From the NCBI RefSeq assembly GCF_030209375.1, contig NZ_JARVSC010000004.1, positions 62,001 to 126,000 of the forward strand: 64,000 nucleotides of DNA. The letters are read 5' to 3'. A program made the translations under genes and the position numbers. The stretch comes from Plantibacter sp. ME-Dv--P-122b (GTDB taxonomy: Bacteria > Actinomycetota > Actinomycetes > Actinomycetales > Microbacteriaceae). Under the pieces are notes generated by a model. The model saw only the letters and a program-made list of their open reading frames with translations. It was not told where the DNA came from and ran no database searches. Numbering within the stretch: position 1 is the stretch's first letter; each line of letters starts with the position of its first letter. This document shows, piece after piece, positions 33,172 through 41,977 of the stretch.

Positions 33172-34290
33172 TCACCCGGCGAGCCAGGTGGTCAGCTTCG
33201 TCGTCGTGTCGTTGAAGTTGTCCGTGTACCAGTCGATGTCCTGGAGCACGGTCTCGCCGGTGTTGGTCGGACCGTAGACCTCCACCTGCTCGGTGAACTC
33301 GTCGAGCTTCGGCTTCGCCGCCGTGTTGACGGGGGCGACCCCGAGCAGCTCCGAGATCTTCGCGACCTGCTCGGGCTCGACGACGCTCGAGATGAAGTCG
33401 ACGGCGGCCTGCTTGTTCGGCGCGCCCTTCGGGATGGCGAAGGCGTTCAGCGAGGCGACGGTCACGTCCCACACGATCGTCATGTCGAAGCCGTTCTGGA
33501 GCAGTGGGACCAGCCTCGAGTCGGGCAGGAGGAACATGTCCACCTGGTTCGCCTCGACCGCCTGCTGCAGGGCGCCGACGTTCGGTGCGAAGGTGGTGAC
33601 GTCTCGGATCTCGTCCAGCTTGTCGAGGGCGCGGTCCACGTCGAGCGGGTAGAGGTCGTCGGGCTTCACCCCGTCAGCGAGGAGCGGGTACTCGAGGATG
33701 CCGTTCTGCAGGTTCGTGACGATGCCCCGCTGGCCGGGGAACTGCTCGGCGTCGAAGAAGTCGGCGACCGTCTTCGGGCCCTTCCCCTTGGGGAAGGCGT
33801 CGGTGCGGTAGGCGATCGGGGTGGCGTTGATCCAGTTGCCGAGGTAGCACTCGCCGACGGTGCCCTCGACGAGGTCGGTCTGATCGACGTCGCTGAGGTC
33901 GAGCTTCTCGAAGAGCGTGCCGCAGTTCTGCTGGGCCGCGTAGGGTGCCGTCGCCATGACGTCCCACTGCACGGAGCCGCTCTCGACCTGCGCCTTCACC
34001 TGTGCGACGTCGGGCGGGGAGGTGTTGACGAAGGTGACGTTCGGGTGCTCCTTCGTGTACGGCTCCTGCCAGGCCTCGATCTGCGCGTCCTGTCCGCCGC
34101 CGCCGTAGCCGACGAAGGTGATCGTGGCGGCCGCGTCGTCGCCGGCGGCCGCTGAACCGCTCGGGGCGGCGTCGCCACCGCTCGCGCAGCCCGACAGCAG
34201 GGCCGTGATCGCGATGGTGCTCACCCCGATGGCGAAGCGGGTGCGTGACGTGGTCTTCCTGGTGGATCTGGAGGTGGAGCTGGGCGCCAT
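33172..34290 (-). CDS. ABC transporter substrate-binding protein, PotD/PotF-like lipoprotein
   Basis: A 372-residue receptor. A lipoprotein signal peptide ends in LLSGC (Cys near 31), then a short Gly/Ala tether and the mature domain with ITFVGYGGGGQDAQIEAWQE, then WDVMATAPYAAQQNCGTLFE and NWINATPIAYRTDAFPKG. This is the spermidine/putrescine-type (family 1/8) layout. It follows the ATPase gene by 98 bases. Linked to a catabolic cluster without polyamine enzymes, it probably binds an organic acid, amide or similar compound rather than a polyamine. Confidence 0.9.
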   Translation of the reverse strand: MAPSSTSRSTRKTTSRTRFAIGVSTIAITALLSGCASGGDAAPSGSAAAGDDAAATITFVGYGGGGQDAQIEAWQEPYTKEHPNVTFVNTSPPDVAQVKAQVESGSVQWDVMATAPYAAQQNCGTLFEKLDLSDVDQTDLVEGTVGECYLGNWINATPIAYRTDAFPKGKGPKTVADFFDAEQFPGQRGIVTNLQNGILEYPLLADGVKPDDLYPLDVDRALDKLDEIRDVTTFAPNVGALQQAVEANQVDMFLLPDSRLVPLLQNGFDMTIVWDVTVASLNAFAIPKGAPNKQAAVDFISSVVEPEQVAKISELLGVAPVNTAAKPKLDEFTEQVEVYGPTNTGETVLQDIDWYTDNFNDTTTKLTTWLAG

Positions 34291-34388
34291 TGTCGTCTCC
34301 TCTGGGTGGGCGCTCCGACCGAGGTCGGAGCGCAGGGTGGGTGTTCGGGTGTTCGGGTGTTCGGTCGGTGTGAGGCGTGGGTCGCGGC

Positions 34389-35525
34389 TCAGGCGGCGAC
34401 GATGCGCTGCCGCTCCGGCTTCCACCAGGCGGTGACGGTGTCGCCGATCGCGTGGGCGGCGTCGAGCGCGTCGATCCGGGCACGGCCGAGCTGACCCGAT
34501 CGTCCGAGGTCGAGCATCGCCGTGCGGTAGGAACCCATGTATTCGAGGTCGCGGACGACCGCTTGCACGGTGTTGCTCCCCGCGGGGACGGCGGCCGTGT
34601 CCTGGGTGATGCGCACGTCCTCCGGCCGCACGACGACCGCGCCGTGGACGCCGACGCCGGGGTGGTCGGCGACGGTCGTCGGATCGATGGACCAGGTGTT
34701 GCCCTCCCAGCCCGCCTGTGGGCCGAACGCCGATCCACCGAGGTCGAAGACGTTCGAGTCGCCGAGGAAGGTCGCGGTGAAGAGGGTGTCCGGCTCGCGG
34801 TAGAGCTGCTCCGGAGAGCCGACCTGCTCGATGCGGCCACTGTTGAACAGGGCGATGCGGTCGGAGAGGTTCATCGCCTCCTCCTGGTCGTGGGTGACGA
34901 AGACGAAGGTGGAACCGACCTCGCGGTGGATGCGTCGGATCTCCATCTGGAGCGCACCCCGGAGGTTGCGGTCGAGGGCGCCGAGGGGTTCGTCGAGCAG
35001 GAGTGCCGCCGGGTTGAAGACGATCGCCCGCGCGAGGGCGACCCGCTGCTGCTGTCCGCCGGAGAGCTGGGACGGGTAGTTGCCGTCCCGCCCCGGGAGC
35101 TGGACGAGCTCGAGCACCTCGGCGACACGGCGGGTGATCTCCGCCTTCGGCAGCTTGCGCTCGCGCAGCGGGTAGCCGACGTTCTGGGCGACCGTCATGT
35201 GCGGGAAGAGCGCGTAGTTCTGGAAGAGCATGCCGAGGTTGCGCTTGTGCGGCGGCAGGGAGCCGACGTCGGTCCCGTCCAGGTCGATGGTCCCGGCGGT
35301 CAGCGTCTCGAACCCCGCGATGAGGTTGAGCGTCGTGGTCTTCCCCGATCCGCTCGGGCCGAGCAGGGTCATGAACTCACCCGGCTGGATCGTCAGCGAG
35401 ATGTCGTCCACCGCCGGGATGGCGAGGCCGTAGTCCTTGGTGACGCCCGACAGGCGGATCTGGGTGCCCTGCCGGGAGGCGGTCTCCTGGGCGGATGTGG
35501 TGGTGTCTGATCGCGAGATGGTCAC
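34389..35525 (-). CDS. ABC transporter ATP-binding protein (PotA-like)
   Basis: A 378-residue ATPase. Walker A is LLGPSGSGKTTTLNLIAGFE (about residue 60), with Q-loop LGMLFQNYALFPHMTVAQNV, signature YPSQLSGGQQQRVALARAIV and Walker B ALLLDEPLGALDRNLR. After residue about 250 comes a TOBE-type regulatory domain (AVVVRPEDVRITQD). I chose the GTG at 35525 because AGGAG lies five bases before it. It is eight bases behind PotC. Energises uptake with the two permeases. Confidence 0.92.
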   Translation of the reverse strand: MTISRSDTTTSAQETASRQGTQIRLSGVTKDYGLAIPAVDDISLTIQPGEFMTLLGPSGSGKTTTLNLIAGFETLTAGTIDLDGTDVGSLPPHKRNLGMLFQNYALFPHMTVAQNVGYPLRERKLPKAEITRRVAEVLELVQLPGRDGNYPSQLSGGQQQRVALARAIVFNPAALLLDEPLGALDRNLRGALQMEIRRIHREVGSTFVFVTHDQEEAMNLSDRIALFNSGRIEQVGSPEQLYREPDTLFTATFLGDSNVFDLGGSAFGPQAGWEGNTWSIDPTTVADHPGVGVHGAVVVRPEDVRITQDTAAVPAGSNTVQAVVRDLEYMGSYRTAMLDLGRSGQLGRARIDALDAAHAIGDTVTAWWKPERQRIVAA

Positions 35526-35533
35526 GACGGCTC

Positions 35534-36424
35534 CTAACGGTTCTTGGTGCGGCTGCCGATGAGCATGGGCACCAGGAAGATGACGGTGACCGCGACGACG
35601 ACGAGGCTCGACGACGCGGAGATGGTGGGGTCCAGCTCGAAGGTGACGCTGTTGTACATCTGCACGGGCAGCGTCTGGAAGGTGGGTGAGCGGAGGAACA
35701 GTGCGATGACGACCTCGTCGAAGGAGGTGACGAAGGCGAAGATCGCCCCGGTGAGGACGCCGCGGCTGATGAGCGGCATCGTCACGGTGATGAAGGAACG
35801 CAGGGGTGAGGCGCCGAGCGATGCGGAGGCCCGGAGCAATTTCGGGTCGAACCCGCCGAGCGCCGTGGTGACGGAGACGAGGACGAACGGCACGCCGAGG
35901 GCCGCGTGGGCCAGGACGTAGCCGAGCAGGCTGCCCGTCAGGTGCCACTGGAGGAACGACACGTACACCGCGACGGCGACGACGATGGCCGGAGTGACCA
36001 TCGAGATCATCAGCAGCGTGCGGAGGAAGCCGGCGAGCCGACCGGTCAGCCGGTTCAGGCCGACCGCCGCGGCCGTGCCGACGAGTGTGGCGATGACGGC
36101 CGCCAGGATCGCCACGAGGAAGGAGTTGCCGAGCGAGGAGAGCCACTTCGGGTCGGTGAAGAAGTTCTCGTACCAGCGGAGGGAGAACTCCGTGGGCGGG
36201 AACTGGAACGCCGACGCGGCACTGAAGCTCAACGGGATCACGATGAGCGTCGGCAGGATGAAGTACAACGCCACGAGGGTCCCGATGACGATGAGCCACC
36301 ACGGCACCGGGTCGATGCCACGGTCCTTGCGTCGTGCTCGGCGCGCGGACGGCGAGGCGGACGGTCCGCGGGCGGTGAGGACGCTGCGGGTGTCGAGGTC
36401 GTCGACGTCGCTCAGCGCGGTCAT
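35534..36424 (-). CDS. ABC transporter permease (PotC-like)
   Basis: A 296-residue inner-membrane permease with six hydrophobic segments. A basic cytoplasmic tail (SARRARRKDRG) precedes helix 1. The coupling motif is at KLLRASASLGASPLRSFITV, then TMPLISRGVLTGAIFAFVTS. Its start at 36424 overlaps the PotB stop by four bases. The shape is that of the second permease of PotABCD-type importers. Confidence 0.91.
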   Translation of the reverse strand: MTALSDVDDLDTRSVLTARGPSASPSARRARRKDRGIDPVPWWLIVIGTLVALYFILPTLIVIPLSFSAASAFQFPPTEFSLRWYENFFTDPKWLSSLGNSFLVAILAAVIATLVGTAAAVGLNRLTGRLAGFLRTLLMISMVTPAIVVAVAVYVSFLQWHLTGSLLGYVLAHAALGVPFVLVSVTTALGGFDPKLLRASASLGASPLRSFITVTMPLISRGVLTGAIFAFVTSFDEVVIALFLRSPTFQTLPVQMYNSVTFELDPTISASSSLVVVAVTVIFLVPMLIGSRTKNR

Positions 36425-37299
36425 GACTGCTCCTTGCTTCGGGCGGTGCTGGTGACACCGATGGCCGAGATGGTCCCGCCGAAGCGGTTGGCCCAGGCGA
36501 CGAGGGTCAGGGTGACGACGAGGACGAGGATGCCGAGCGCCCCGGCTCCGGCGAAGTCGAGCAACTGCGTGGTCCGCTGGGCGAGCAACTGGGCGATGAG
36601 CGACTGCTGCGGGGAGCCGAGCAGGGCCGGTGTGACGTAGAAGCCGAGGCTCAATGTGAACACGAGGATGAGGCCGGACACGACGCCACCGCGGGAGAGC
36701 GGCCAGTAGATCTTCCAGAACGCGACGAGCGGTGAGGATCCGAGGCCTCGGGCCGCGAGGAGCAGCTTGCGGTCGATGCCGCCGAGTGAGCTGTACAGCG
36801 GGAGGACCATGAACGGGAGGAGTACCTGGCTCATGGCGATCGTGACGCCGACGACGCTGCCTTGGAACGTGACGTCCCCGAGGCCGAAGAACTCGAAGGC
36901 GCTCTGCACCGGCCCACCGCGCTGCAGCAGCACGATCCATGCGTAGTTGCGCGCCATGACCGAGGTCCAGAACGGGATGAGCACGATCACGAGCAGGATC
37001 CCTCGCAACCGTGGTCCGACGCGCGTCATCAGGTAGGCGTAGGGGTATCCGAGCAGGAACGCGACGACGGTCACGATGACCGCGGTCGACGCCGTCCGCC
37101 CGAGCACCGTGAGCGTGACCCCGTCGGTGAAGAGGGAGGCGTAGTGGTCGAGGGTGATGTCGGGGGCACCGAGGCTGCGCACGAGGCTCTGCCCGAGTGG
37201 CACCAGCAGCACCACGGCGAGCAGGCCGAGCGCGGGCACCAGCATGAGCCAGGCCGGGCGCGGGAGTCGCCTGGTGGAGGGTGGGGAGGTGGTCGTCAT
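36421..37299 (-). CDS. ABC transporter permease (PotB-like)
   Basis: A 292-residue permease with six hydrophobic segments, starting with helix 1 in PAWLMLVPALGLLAVVLLVP. The coupling motif is in KLLLAARGLGSSPLVAFWKI followed by YWPLSRGGVVSGLILVFTLS. Only four bases separate it from the IclR stop and four overlap PotC, so it is an internal gene of the long operon led by the IclR gene. Confidence 0.91.
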   Translation of the reverse strand: MTTTSPPSTRRLPRPAWLMLVPALGLLAVVLLVPLGQSLVRSLGAPDITLDHYASLFTDGVTLTVLGRTASTAVIVTVVAFLLGYPYAYLMTRVGPRLRGILLVIVLIPFWTSVMARNYAWIVLLQRGGPVQSAFEFFGLGDVTFQGSVVGVTIAMSQVLLPFMVLPLYSSLGGIDRKLLLAARGLGSSPLVAFWKIYWPLSRGGVVSGLILVFTLSLGFYVTPALLGSPQQSLIAQLLAQRTTQLLDFAGAGALGILVLVVTLTLVAWANRFGGTISAIGVTSTARSKEQS

Positions 37300-37303
37300 G
37301 TGG

Positions 37304-38071
37304 TCATCCGTTCAGCATGGCGCTCAGCTGCTCGGCAGCCTCGCGGAGCATGGTCACGCGCTCCTCGGATTCCGTGGAGGACGGGAGCATGGTCGTGGTA
37401 CCCAGGACGGCCATGGCCGCCTGGACGTCGTCGGCGCCGAACACGGGCGCGGCCACCGAGGCCAGCCCGACCCGGCCGAGGTCCGCCCAGGCGATGCGAT
37501 CGCGTCGAGCGAGGGCGAGTTCGGCGTGCTCGCGTTGCGCCTCCGCCGGCGGGAGGCCGGCGTGCAGGCGTGACACGACCGCGGGGTCGGACTGGAAGGC
37601 GAGGAGCACGCGCGACTGCGCGGCCTTGATCTCGAGCACCGTCCCAACCCGCACCGTCAGCACGATGGTGCCCTCGTTCGCCTCCTCGACGTGGCCGACG
37701 ACGGCGCCGGAGCGGCCGAGGAAGCTGACGACCGCGGTGAGGCCGGTCCGGTCGGACAGTTGCCGGAGTAGGGAGGGGGCGAGGCTCATGATCTGCTGAC
37801 GCGTCGAGACGAGCCCGGAGAGCTGGTCGATGAGCGGGCCCGGGCCGTAGGAGGCGTTGAGGAAGCCCGAGGCCTGCATGGAGAGCAGGTACCGGTGCGC
37901 CGTCGTGCGGTTCAGACCGAGCCGCTCGGAGACGAGCGTGGGCGAGAGGGTGCGGGTGTGCTGGTCGAACAGCGCGAGGACCATCGCCGCCCGTTCGATC
38001 GACTGGATGGACCCGCGGTCGGTGTCAGGCAGTGGGACCGGCTGGGTGATCCCCGCGATCGCGTCACTCAT
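37304..38071 (-). CDS. IclR-family regulator (first in the operon)
   Basis: A 255-residue regulator. The helix-turn-helix (about 20-80) has LSPTLVSERLGLNRTTAHRY and LLSMQASGFLNASY; the effector domain has VSFLGRSGAVVGHVEEANEG, RVGTVLEIKAAQSRVLLAF and AAPVFGADDVQAAMAVLG. A strong GGAGG lies eight bases before the ATG at 38071; a GTG at 38080 is possible but overlaps that site. It faces the degradation genes across 207 bases and probably binds there, controlling both operons. Confidence 0.88.
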   Translation of the reverse strand: MSDAIAGITQPVPLPDTDRGSIQSIERAAMVLALFDQHTRTLSPTLVSERLGLNRTTAHRYLLSMQASGFLNASYGPGPLIDQLSGLVSTRQQIMSLAPSLLRQLSDRTGLTAVVSFLGRSGAVVGHVEEANEGTIVLTVRVGTVLEIKAAQSRVLLAFQSDPAVVSRLHAGLPPAEAQREHAELALARRDRIAWADLGRVGLASVAAPVFGADDVQAAMAVLGTTTMLPSSTESEERVTMLREAAEQLSAMLNG

Positions 38072-38130
38072 GTCACTCACCTCCTCGTCGAGGGTCGAAG
38101 CTGCTGATGTCGATCAGTACAGCAGGTGTT

Positions 38131-38167
38131 TGTTCATAATGCAATCACTATTTTCGCATCATGAACA
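38131..38167. promoter_or_regulatory. 12-base inverted repeat in the divergent promoter region (IclR operator candidate)
   Basis: TGTTCATAATGC (38131-38142) and GCATCATGAACA (38156-38167) pair with one mismatch around a 13-base spacer rich in A/T, which stands out in this G+C-rich region. It is 60 bases from the IclR start and 110 from the DUF6282 start. Confidence 0.6.
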
Positions 38168-38208
38168 AGCTGGCCGATTCGCCCGTCCCTAGATTCCGCA
38201 ACTTCTGC

Positions 38209-38262
38209 TGGACAATGCGAGAGCTGTGTGCGTAATCTGAACCAAAAGTACGCAATCCGAAC
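38209..38262 (+). promoter_or_regulatory. Candidate promoter and direct repeat before the DUF6282 gene
   Basis: TGGACA (38209-38214) and TAATCT (38233-38238) are 18 bases apart. A 13-base imperfect direct repeat, GCGTAATCTGAAC (38230-38242) and ACGCAATCCGAAC (38250-38262), spans the -10 and start region with a 20-base period. AAGGAGG at 38265-38271 is the ribosome-binding site. Confidence 0.45.
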
Positions 38263-38278
38263 ACAAGGAGGTTCTCGG

Positions 38279-39199
38279 ATGCTCGCCACCGAAGACGCAC
38301 CGATCCCGTCGCCCGCCCTGTTGAAGGTCTTGGACGGAGCCGTCGATCTGCACGTGCACTCCGGTCCCAGCCCGTTCCCGCGACGGCTCAACCACGTGGA
38401 GGCGTCCTACGACGCGGCCCGCATCAACCTGCGGGCGATCCTCATCAAGTCGCACCACCACAACACCGTCATGGACCTGCTCGCCATGCGGGACCTCCTG
38501 AAGGACGCGCCCACGCCGGCCTACGGCGGCGTCGCCCTGAACTCCGAGGTCGGCGGGGTCAACCCCTCCGCCGTCGCCGTCGCGATCCAGATGGGCGGTC
38601 GCGCCGTGTGGGGGCCGACGGTCTCCGCCGGTCAGCACATCCGTGCGCACAGTCACGACGACGGCTTCCCCACCGCCGGCTCCAACCTCGAGGAACGGGA
38701 GGAGTCGATCTGGGCTGCCGACGGCAACGTCTCGGCTGAGACCGTCCGTGTCACCCAGCTTGTCGGCGAGGCCGGCATCATGCTCTCCGGCGGCCACCTC
38801 GACGCCGAGTCGATGAAGGCGCTGTTCGCGACCGCGAAGGACAACGGCGTCACCCGGCTCCTCCTGCACCACCCGGACTTCATCGTCAACGCCTCCGACG
38901 GCGACGTCGAGGAGATGCTGGGGTACGGTGCCTTCGTCGAGCACGAGATGTCGATGTACCACCCGGACGTCCCCGCGCCCGGCTTCCCGATCAGCCGACT
39001 GGTCGACTGGATCGAGAAGGTCGGCCCCGAGCGGACCGTGATCGACTCCGACCTCGGACAGCTCACGAACCCGCTTCCGGTGGACGGCTACATCTACGTC
39101 ATCCAACAGTTGCTCGACCACGGGGTAGCCGAGCGTGACATCCGGCAGATGATCTGCCGGAACACCGCCTTCCTCCTGGGGCTCGAGGAGACCAACTGA
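38279..39199 (+). CDS. DUF6282 family metal-dependent hydrolase-like protein
   Basis: A 306-residue protein related to the amidohydrolase/PHP-type metal hydrolases. It has an HxH pair in GAVDLHVHSGPSPFPRR (near residue 26), LIKSHHHNTVMDLL, the LLLHHPDF segment near 200 and a C-terminal IDSDLGQ that may hold an Asp ligand. Family members often sit in catabolic clusters, but I know no firm reaction. AAGGAGG is seven bases before the ATG at 38279. First gene of the plus-strand operon; TGATG overlap with the next gene. Confidence 0.82.
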   Translation: MLATEDAPIPSPALLKVLDGAVDLHVHSGPSPFPRRLNHVEASYDAARINLRAILIKSHHHNTVMDLLAMRDLLKDAPTPAYGGVALNSEVGGVNPSAVAVAIQMGGRAVWGPTVSAGQHIRAHSHDDGFPTAGSNLEEREESIWAADGNVSAETVRVTQLVGEAGIMLSGGHLDAESMKALFATAKDNGVTRLLLHHPDFIVNASDGDVEEMLGYGAFVEHEMSMYHPDVPAPGFPISRLVDWIEKVGPERTVIDSDLGQLTNPLPVDGYIYVIQQLLDHGVAERDIRQMICRNTAFLLGLEETN

Positions 39200-40131
39200 T
39201 GCGCGCCGCCGAGCAGGTCATCATCAGCACCGCTGTCACGGGCTCGGTCAATGTCCCGTCCCAGAGCGACCACCTGCCGCTCAGCGCCGACCAGGTCGTC
39301 GCATCGGCGCTCGAGGCCGTGGAGGCGGGCTCGGCGATCATCCACCTGCATGCCCGCCACCCCGACGGCCGCCCCGCCTGGGAGGCCGAGGTCTACGAGG
39401 AGATCGTCCCGCGCATCCTCGACGAGACCGATGTCGTCATCAACATCACGACGGGCGGGTCGTCGGCCATGACCATGGAGCAGCGACTGGCCGGGGCGAT
39501 GCGCTTCGCCCCGGAACTCGCCTCGCTCAACATGGGGTCGATGAACTTCGTCTACTCGGGGATCGCCGACAAGGTCACCGAGTGGAAGCACGACTGGGAG
39601 CGCCAGTACGTGCTGAACACCTACTCGCAGCCCTTCATCAACTCCTTCGACCGCATCGAGCACACCCTGCGGGAGCTGGGCGACGGTCTCGGCACCCGCT
39701 TCGAATACGAGTGCTACGACATCGGGCACCTGTACTCGCTCGCCTACTTCGCCGATCGGGGGCTCGCGAAGGCGCCGTTCCTCATCCAGGGCGTCTTCGG
39801 CATCCTCGGCGGGATCGGGGCCGACCACGAGAACCTCACGCACATGGTCGCGATCGCGGACAAGCTCTTCGGCGACGACTACTCCTTCTCCGCCTTCGCG
39901 GCCGGCCGAGGCCAGATGCAGTTCGGGACGCACAGCGCCTGGCTCGGCGGACACGTCCGCGTCGGGCTCGAGGACAGCCTCTGGATCGGCAAGGGCGAGC
40001 TCGCCACGAGCAACGCCCAGCAGGTCCGGAAGATCCGCGGCGTGGTCGAAGACCTCGGCAAGACCGTCGCCACCCCCGCCGACGCACGCCGCATGCTCCA
40101 CCTCAAGGGACTCGACCGGGTCACCCGCTGA
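39199..40131 (+). CDS. Beta-keto acid cleavage enzyme (BKACE, DUF849)
   Basis: A 310-residue TIM-barrel enzyme. The zinc site is visible: two His in IIHLHARHPDG (49 and 51) and Glu in GGHVRVGLEDSLW, with the catalytic Arg before it. The family condenses a beta-keto acid with acetyl-CoA and releases acetoacetate and a shortened CoA ester. It is the most informative enzyme of the cluster, implying a beta-keto acid intermediate. Substrate class cannot be fixed by eye. Confidence 0.9.
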   Translation: MRAAEQVIISTAVTGSVNVPSQSDHLPLSADQVVASALEAVEAGSAIIHLHARHPDGRPAWEAEVYEEIVPRILDETDVVINITTGGSSAMTMEQRLAGAMRFAPELASLNMGSMNFVYSGIADKVTEWKHDWERQYVLNTYSQPFINSFDRIEHTLRELGDGLGTRFEYECYDIGHLYSLAYFADRGLAKAPFLIQGVFGILGGIGADHENLTHMVAIADKLFGDDYSFSAFAAGRGQMQFGTHSAWLGGHVRVGLEDSLWIGKGELATSNAQQVRKIRGVVEDLGKTVATPADARRMLHLKGLDRVTR

Positions 40132-40192
40132 CCCGCGTCCGTTCACGACGTCCTCTCCCTCGCGACGTCACCGCTCACACCGAAGGAACCCC

Positions 40193-41110
40193 ATGACGAT
40201 GTATGCCAACGACGACATCCGCTCACGACTGGCCACGACGGCACCTCCGTCCGCAGCGGCGGTCGATCCCCGCACGCCCGTGAAACCGTCGCAGTGGATC
40301 GCGTTCCACGACGTCGAACCCACCGAGACCACGCCGACCGGCGGCCGCACCTGGATCGCCAGAGCGGCCAACCTCGTGATCGCCTACTCCGACGCCCGCG
40401 CCGGAGACCGCTTCACCCGCACCGGGCAGCCCGACGAGTACGCCGTCCTCCTGTACTCGGACAGCGCCGCACTCCGGATCACGGCGGGAGCGACGGAGGC
40501 CACGGTCGATGAGGAGGCGTTCGTCGTCGTCCCGCCCGGCGACAGCGGGATCGAGGTCCTGACCGACGGCCCGGTCATCCGCCTGTTCTCCACGCAGGCC
40601 GCGGACCTCCTGCAGCAGGCTTCGAACGCCGAGGCGTACGCCGAACCCGACGAACGGGCCGCGCCGCTCGTGCCGTGGCCAGACCCGGTCGGCGGCTTCG
40701 CGCTCCGGGTGTACCGCCTCGCCGACACCCCGATCGCCGAGGGGCGGTTCGGCCGGATCTTCCGGACGACGAACCTGATGGTCAACTTCCTCGCGGAGGA
40801 GCCCGCGCCGCGCGACGCCCACAAGCTCTCGCCGCACTTCCACGACGACTTCGAGCAGATCTCCTTCGGGGTGAAGGGCCGCTTCCGGCACCACATCCGC
40901 TACCCCTGGGGACCCGACTCGGCCACCTGGCGCGAGGACGAGCACGCCGAGATCGGTACGCCGTCGATCTGCATCATCCCGCCGCCCACCGTCCACACCA
41001 CGCAGGGCGTCGGTGAGCACCAGCAGCTGCTCGACATCTTCGCGCCGCCGCGGGTCGACTTCTCGGCCTCCGGCTGGGTGTTGAACGCCGACGACTACCC
41101 GGCCGCGTGA
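40193..41110 (+). CDS. Cupin-like protein of unknown function
   Basis: A 305-residue protein, probably a double cupin. The second half has a good metal-binding motif: SPHFHDDFEQISFGVKGRF with the spaced His/Glu, and the closing PPPTVHTTQGVGEHQQLLDI. The first half (about 30-130) has a matching but weaker strand pattern (YAVLLYSDSAALRITAG). It could be an isomerase, dioxygenase or sensor. GAAGGA precedes the ATG at 40193. GTGA overlap joins it to the aldolase gene. Confidence 0.75.
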   Translation: MTMYANDDIRSRLATTAPPSAAAVDPRTPVKPSQWIAFHDVEPTETTPTGGRTWIARAANLVIAYSDARAGDRFTRTGQPDEYAVLLYSDSAALRITAGATEATVDEEAFVVVPPGDSGIEVLTDGPVIRLFSTQAADLLQQASNAEAYAEPDERAAPLVPWPDPVGGFALRVYRLADTPIAEGRFGRIFRTTNLMVNFLAEEPAPRDAHKLSPHFHDDFEQISFGVKGRFRHHIRYPWGPDSATWREDEHAEIGTPSICIIPPPTVHTTQGVGEHQQLLDIFAPPRVDFSASGWVLNADDYPAA

Positions 41111-41901
41111 CCATGACGACCCAGCGCTCGAGCCGGTTCCGCGCCGCGCTCGCCGACCCCTCCGGACCAGCCCTCGGCACCTGGGTGAAGCTCCCCGCGA
41201 TGGAGAGCATGGAGCTCGTGGCGCTCGCCGGTTTCGATTTCGCGGTCATCGACCTCGAACACTCGCCGATGAGTCTGGAGACGGCCGCACAGCACATCGG
41301 GGTCGCGCTGCTCGCCGGCGTCTCGCCGATCGTCCGCATCCCGTCCCTCGACGGCGGCATCGTCCAGCGGGTGCTCGACGCCGGCGCGGAGGGGATCATG
41401 CTCCCGCACGTGGACTCGGTCGAGCAGGCCGAGGCCGCAGCGACCGCCGTCCGCTTCGCGCCCCTCGGCACGAGGGGGGTCGGCAGCACGAGTCGGGCCG
41501 GTGCCTGGGGTGCGACCTCACGGGAGGAGTACCTGCGGTTCGGGCAGGAGGAGGTCGTCCTGATCGCCCAGATCGAGAGTGCCGCCGCGGCCCGGGCAGC
41601 CGGTGCGATCGCCGCGGTCGCCGGTGTCGACGCCCTGCTCGTCGGCGCGGCCGACCTCTCCACGAGCGAGGGTCGGAGTGAGTCCGATCCGGTCGTCACC
41701 GCGCTCATCGCCGACGCCGTCCGCGACACGGTCGCCGCCGGGAAGCCCATCGGGAACGCCGGCGGTGCGTCGGCGGCATCCGTCCAGGCCTCCGTCGACG
41801 CCGGCTACCGCTTCACGCTGATGAGCAACGATGCCAGTCTGCTCGGAGGCGCGGCGTCCGCGGCGGTGCAGGCGGGCCGAACGGTGCGGTACGCCCGATG
41901 A
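41107..41901 (+). CDS. HpcH/HpaI aldolase family protein
   Basis: A 264-residue class II aldolase. Family features are LGTWVKLPAMESMELVALAG, FAVIDLEHSPM, the Arg in PIVRIPSLDGG, metal-binding Glu in LIAQIESAAAA and Asp in ALLVGAADLS. Such enzymes split 4-hydroxy-2-oxo acids, or similar, to pyruvate or glyoxylate and an aldehyde. The start is a GTG at 41107 overlapping the cupin stop; an ATG at 41113 is also possible. Products would feed the ALDH and ADH downstream. Confidence 0.9.
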   Translation: MTMTTQRSSRFRAALADPSGPALGTWVKLPAMESMELVALAGFDFAVIDLEHSPMSLETAAQHIGVALLAGVSPIVRIPSLDGGIVQRVLDAGAEGIMLPHVDSVEQAEAAATAVRFAPLGTRGVGSTSRAGAWGATSREEYLRFGQEEVVLIAQIESAAAARAAGAIAAVAGVDALLVGAADLSTSEGRSESDPVVTALIADAVRDTVAAGKPIGNAGGASAASVQASVDAGYRFTLMSNDASLLGGAASAAVQAGRTVRYAR

Positions 41902-41977
41902 CCGCCGACCGCCCCGACGCCCGATCCGACACACCCACCGCGCACCGTTCGCAAGCCACCCGCTGGAAGGACCCCTC

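Noticed and set aside
33172-37299. Polyamine uptake and degradation system
   Set aside because: The importer is Pot-like, but none of the linked enzymes is a polyamine oxidase, transaminase or glutamyl-polyamine enzyme.
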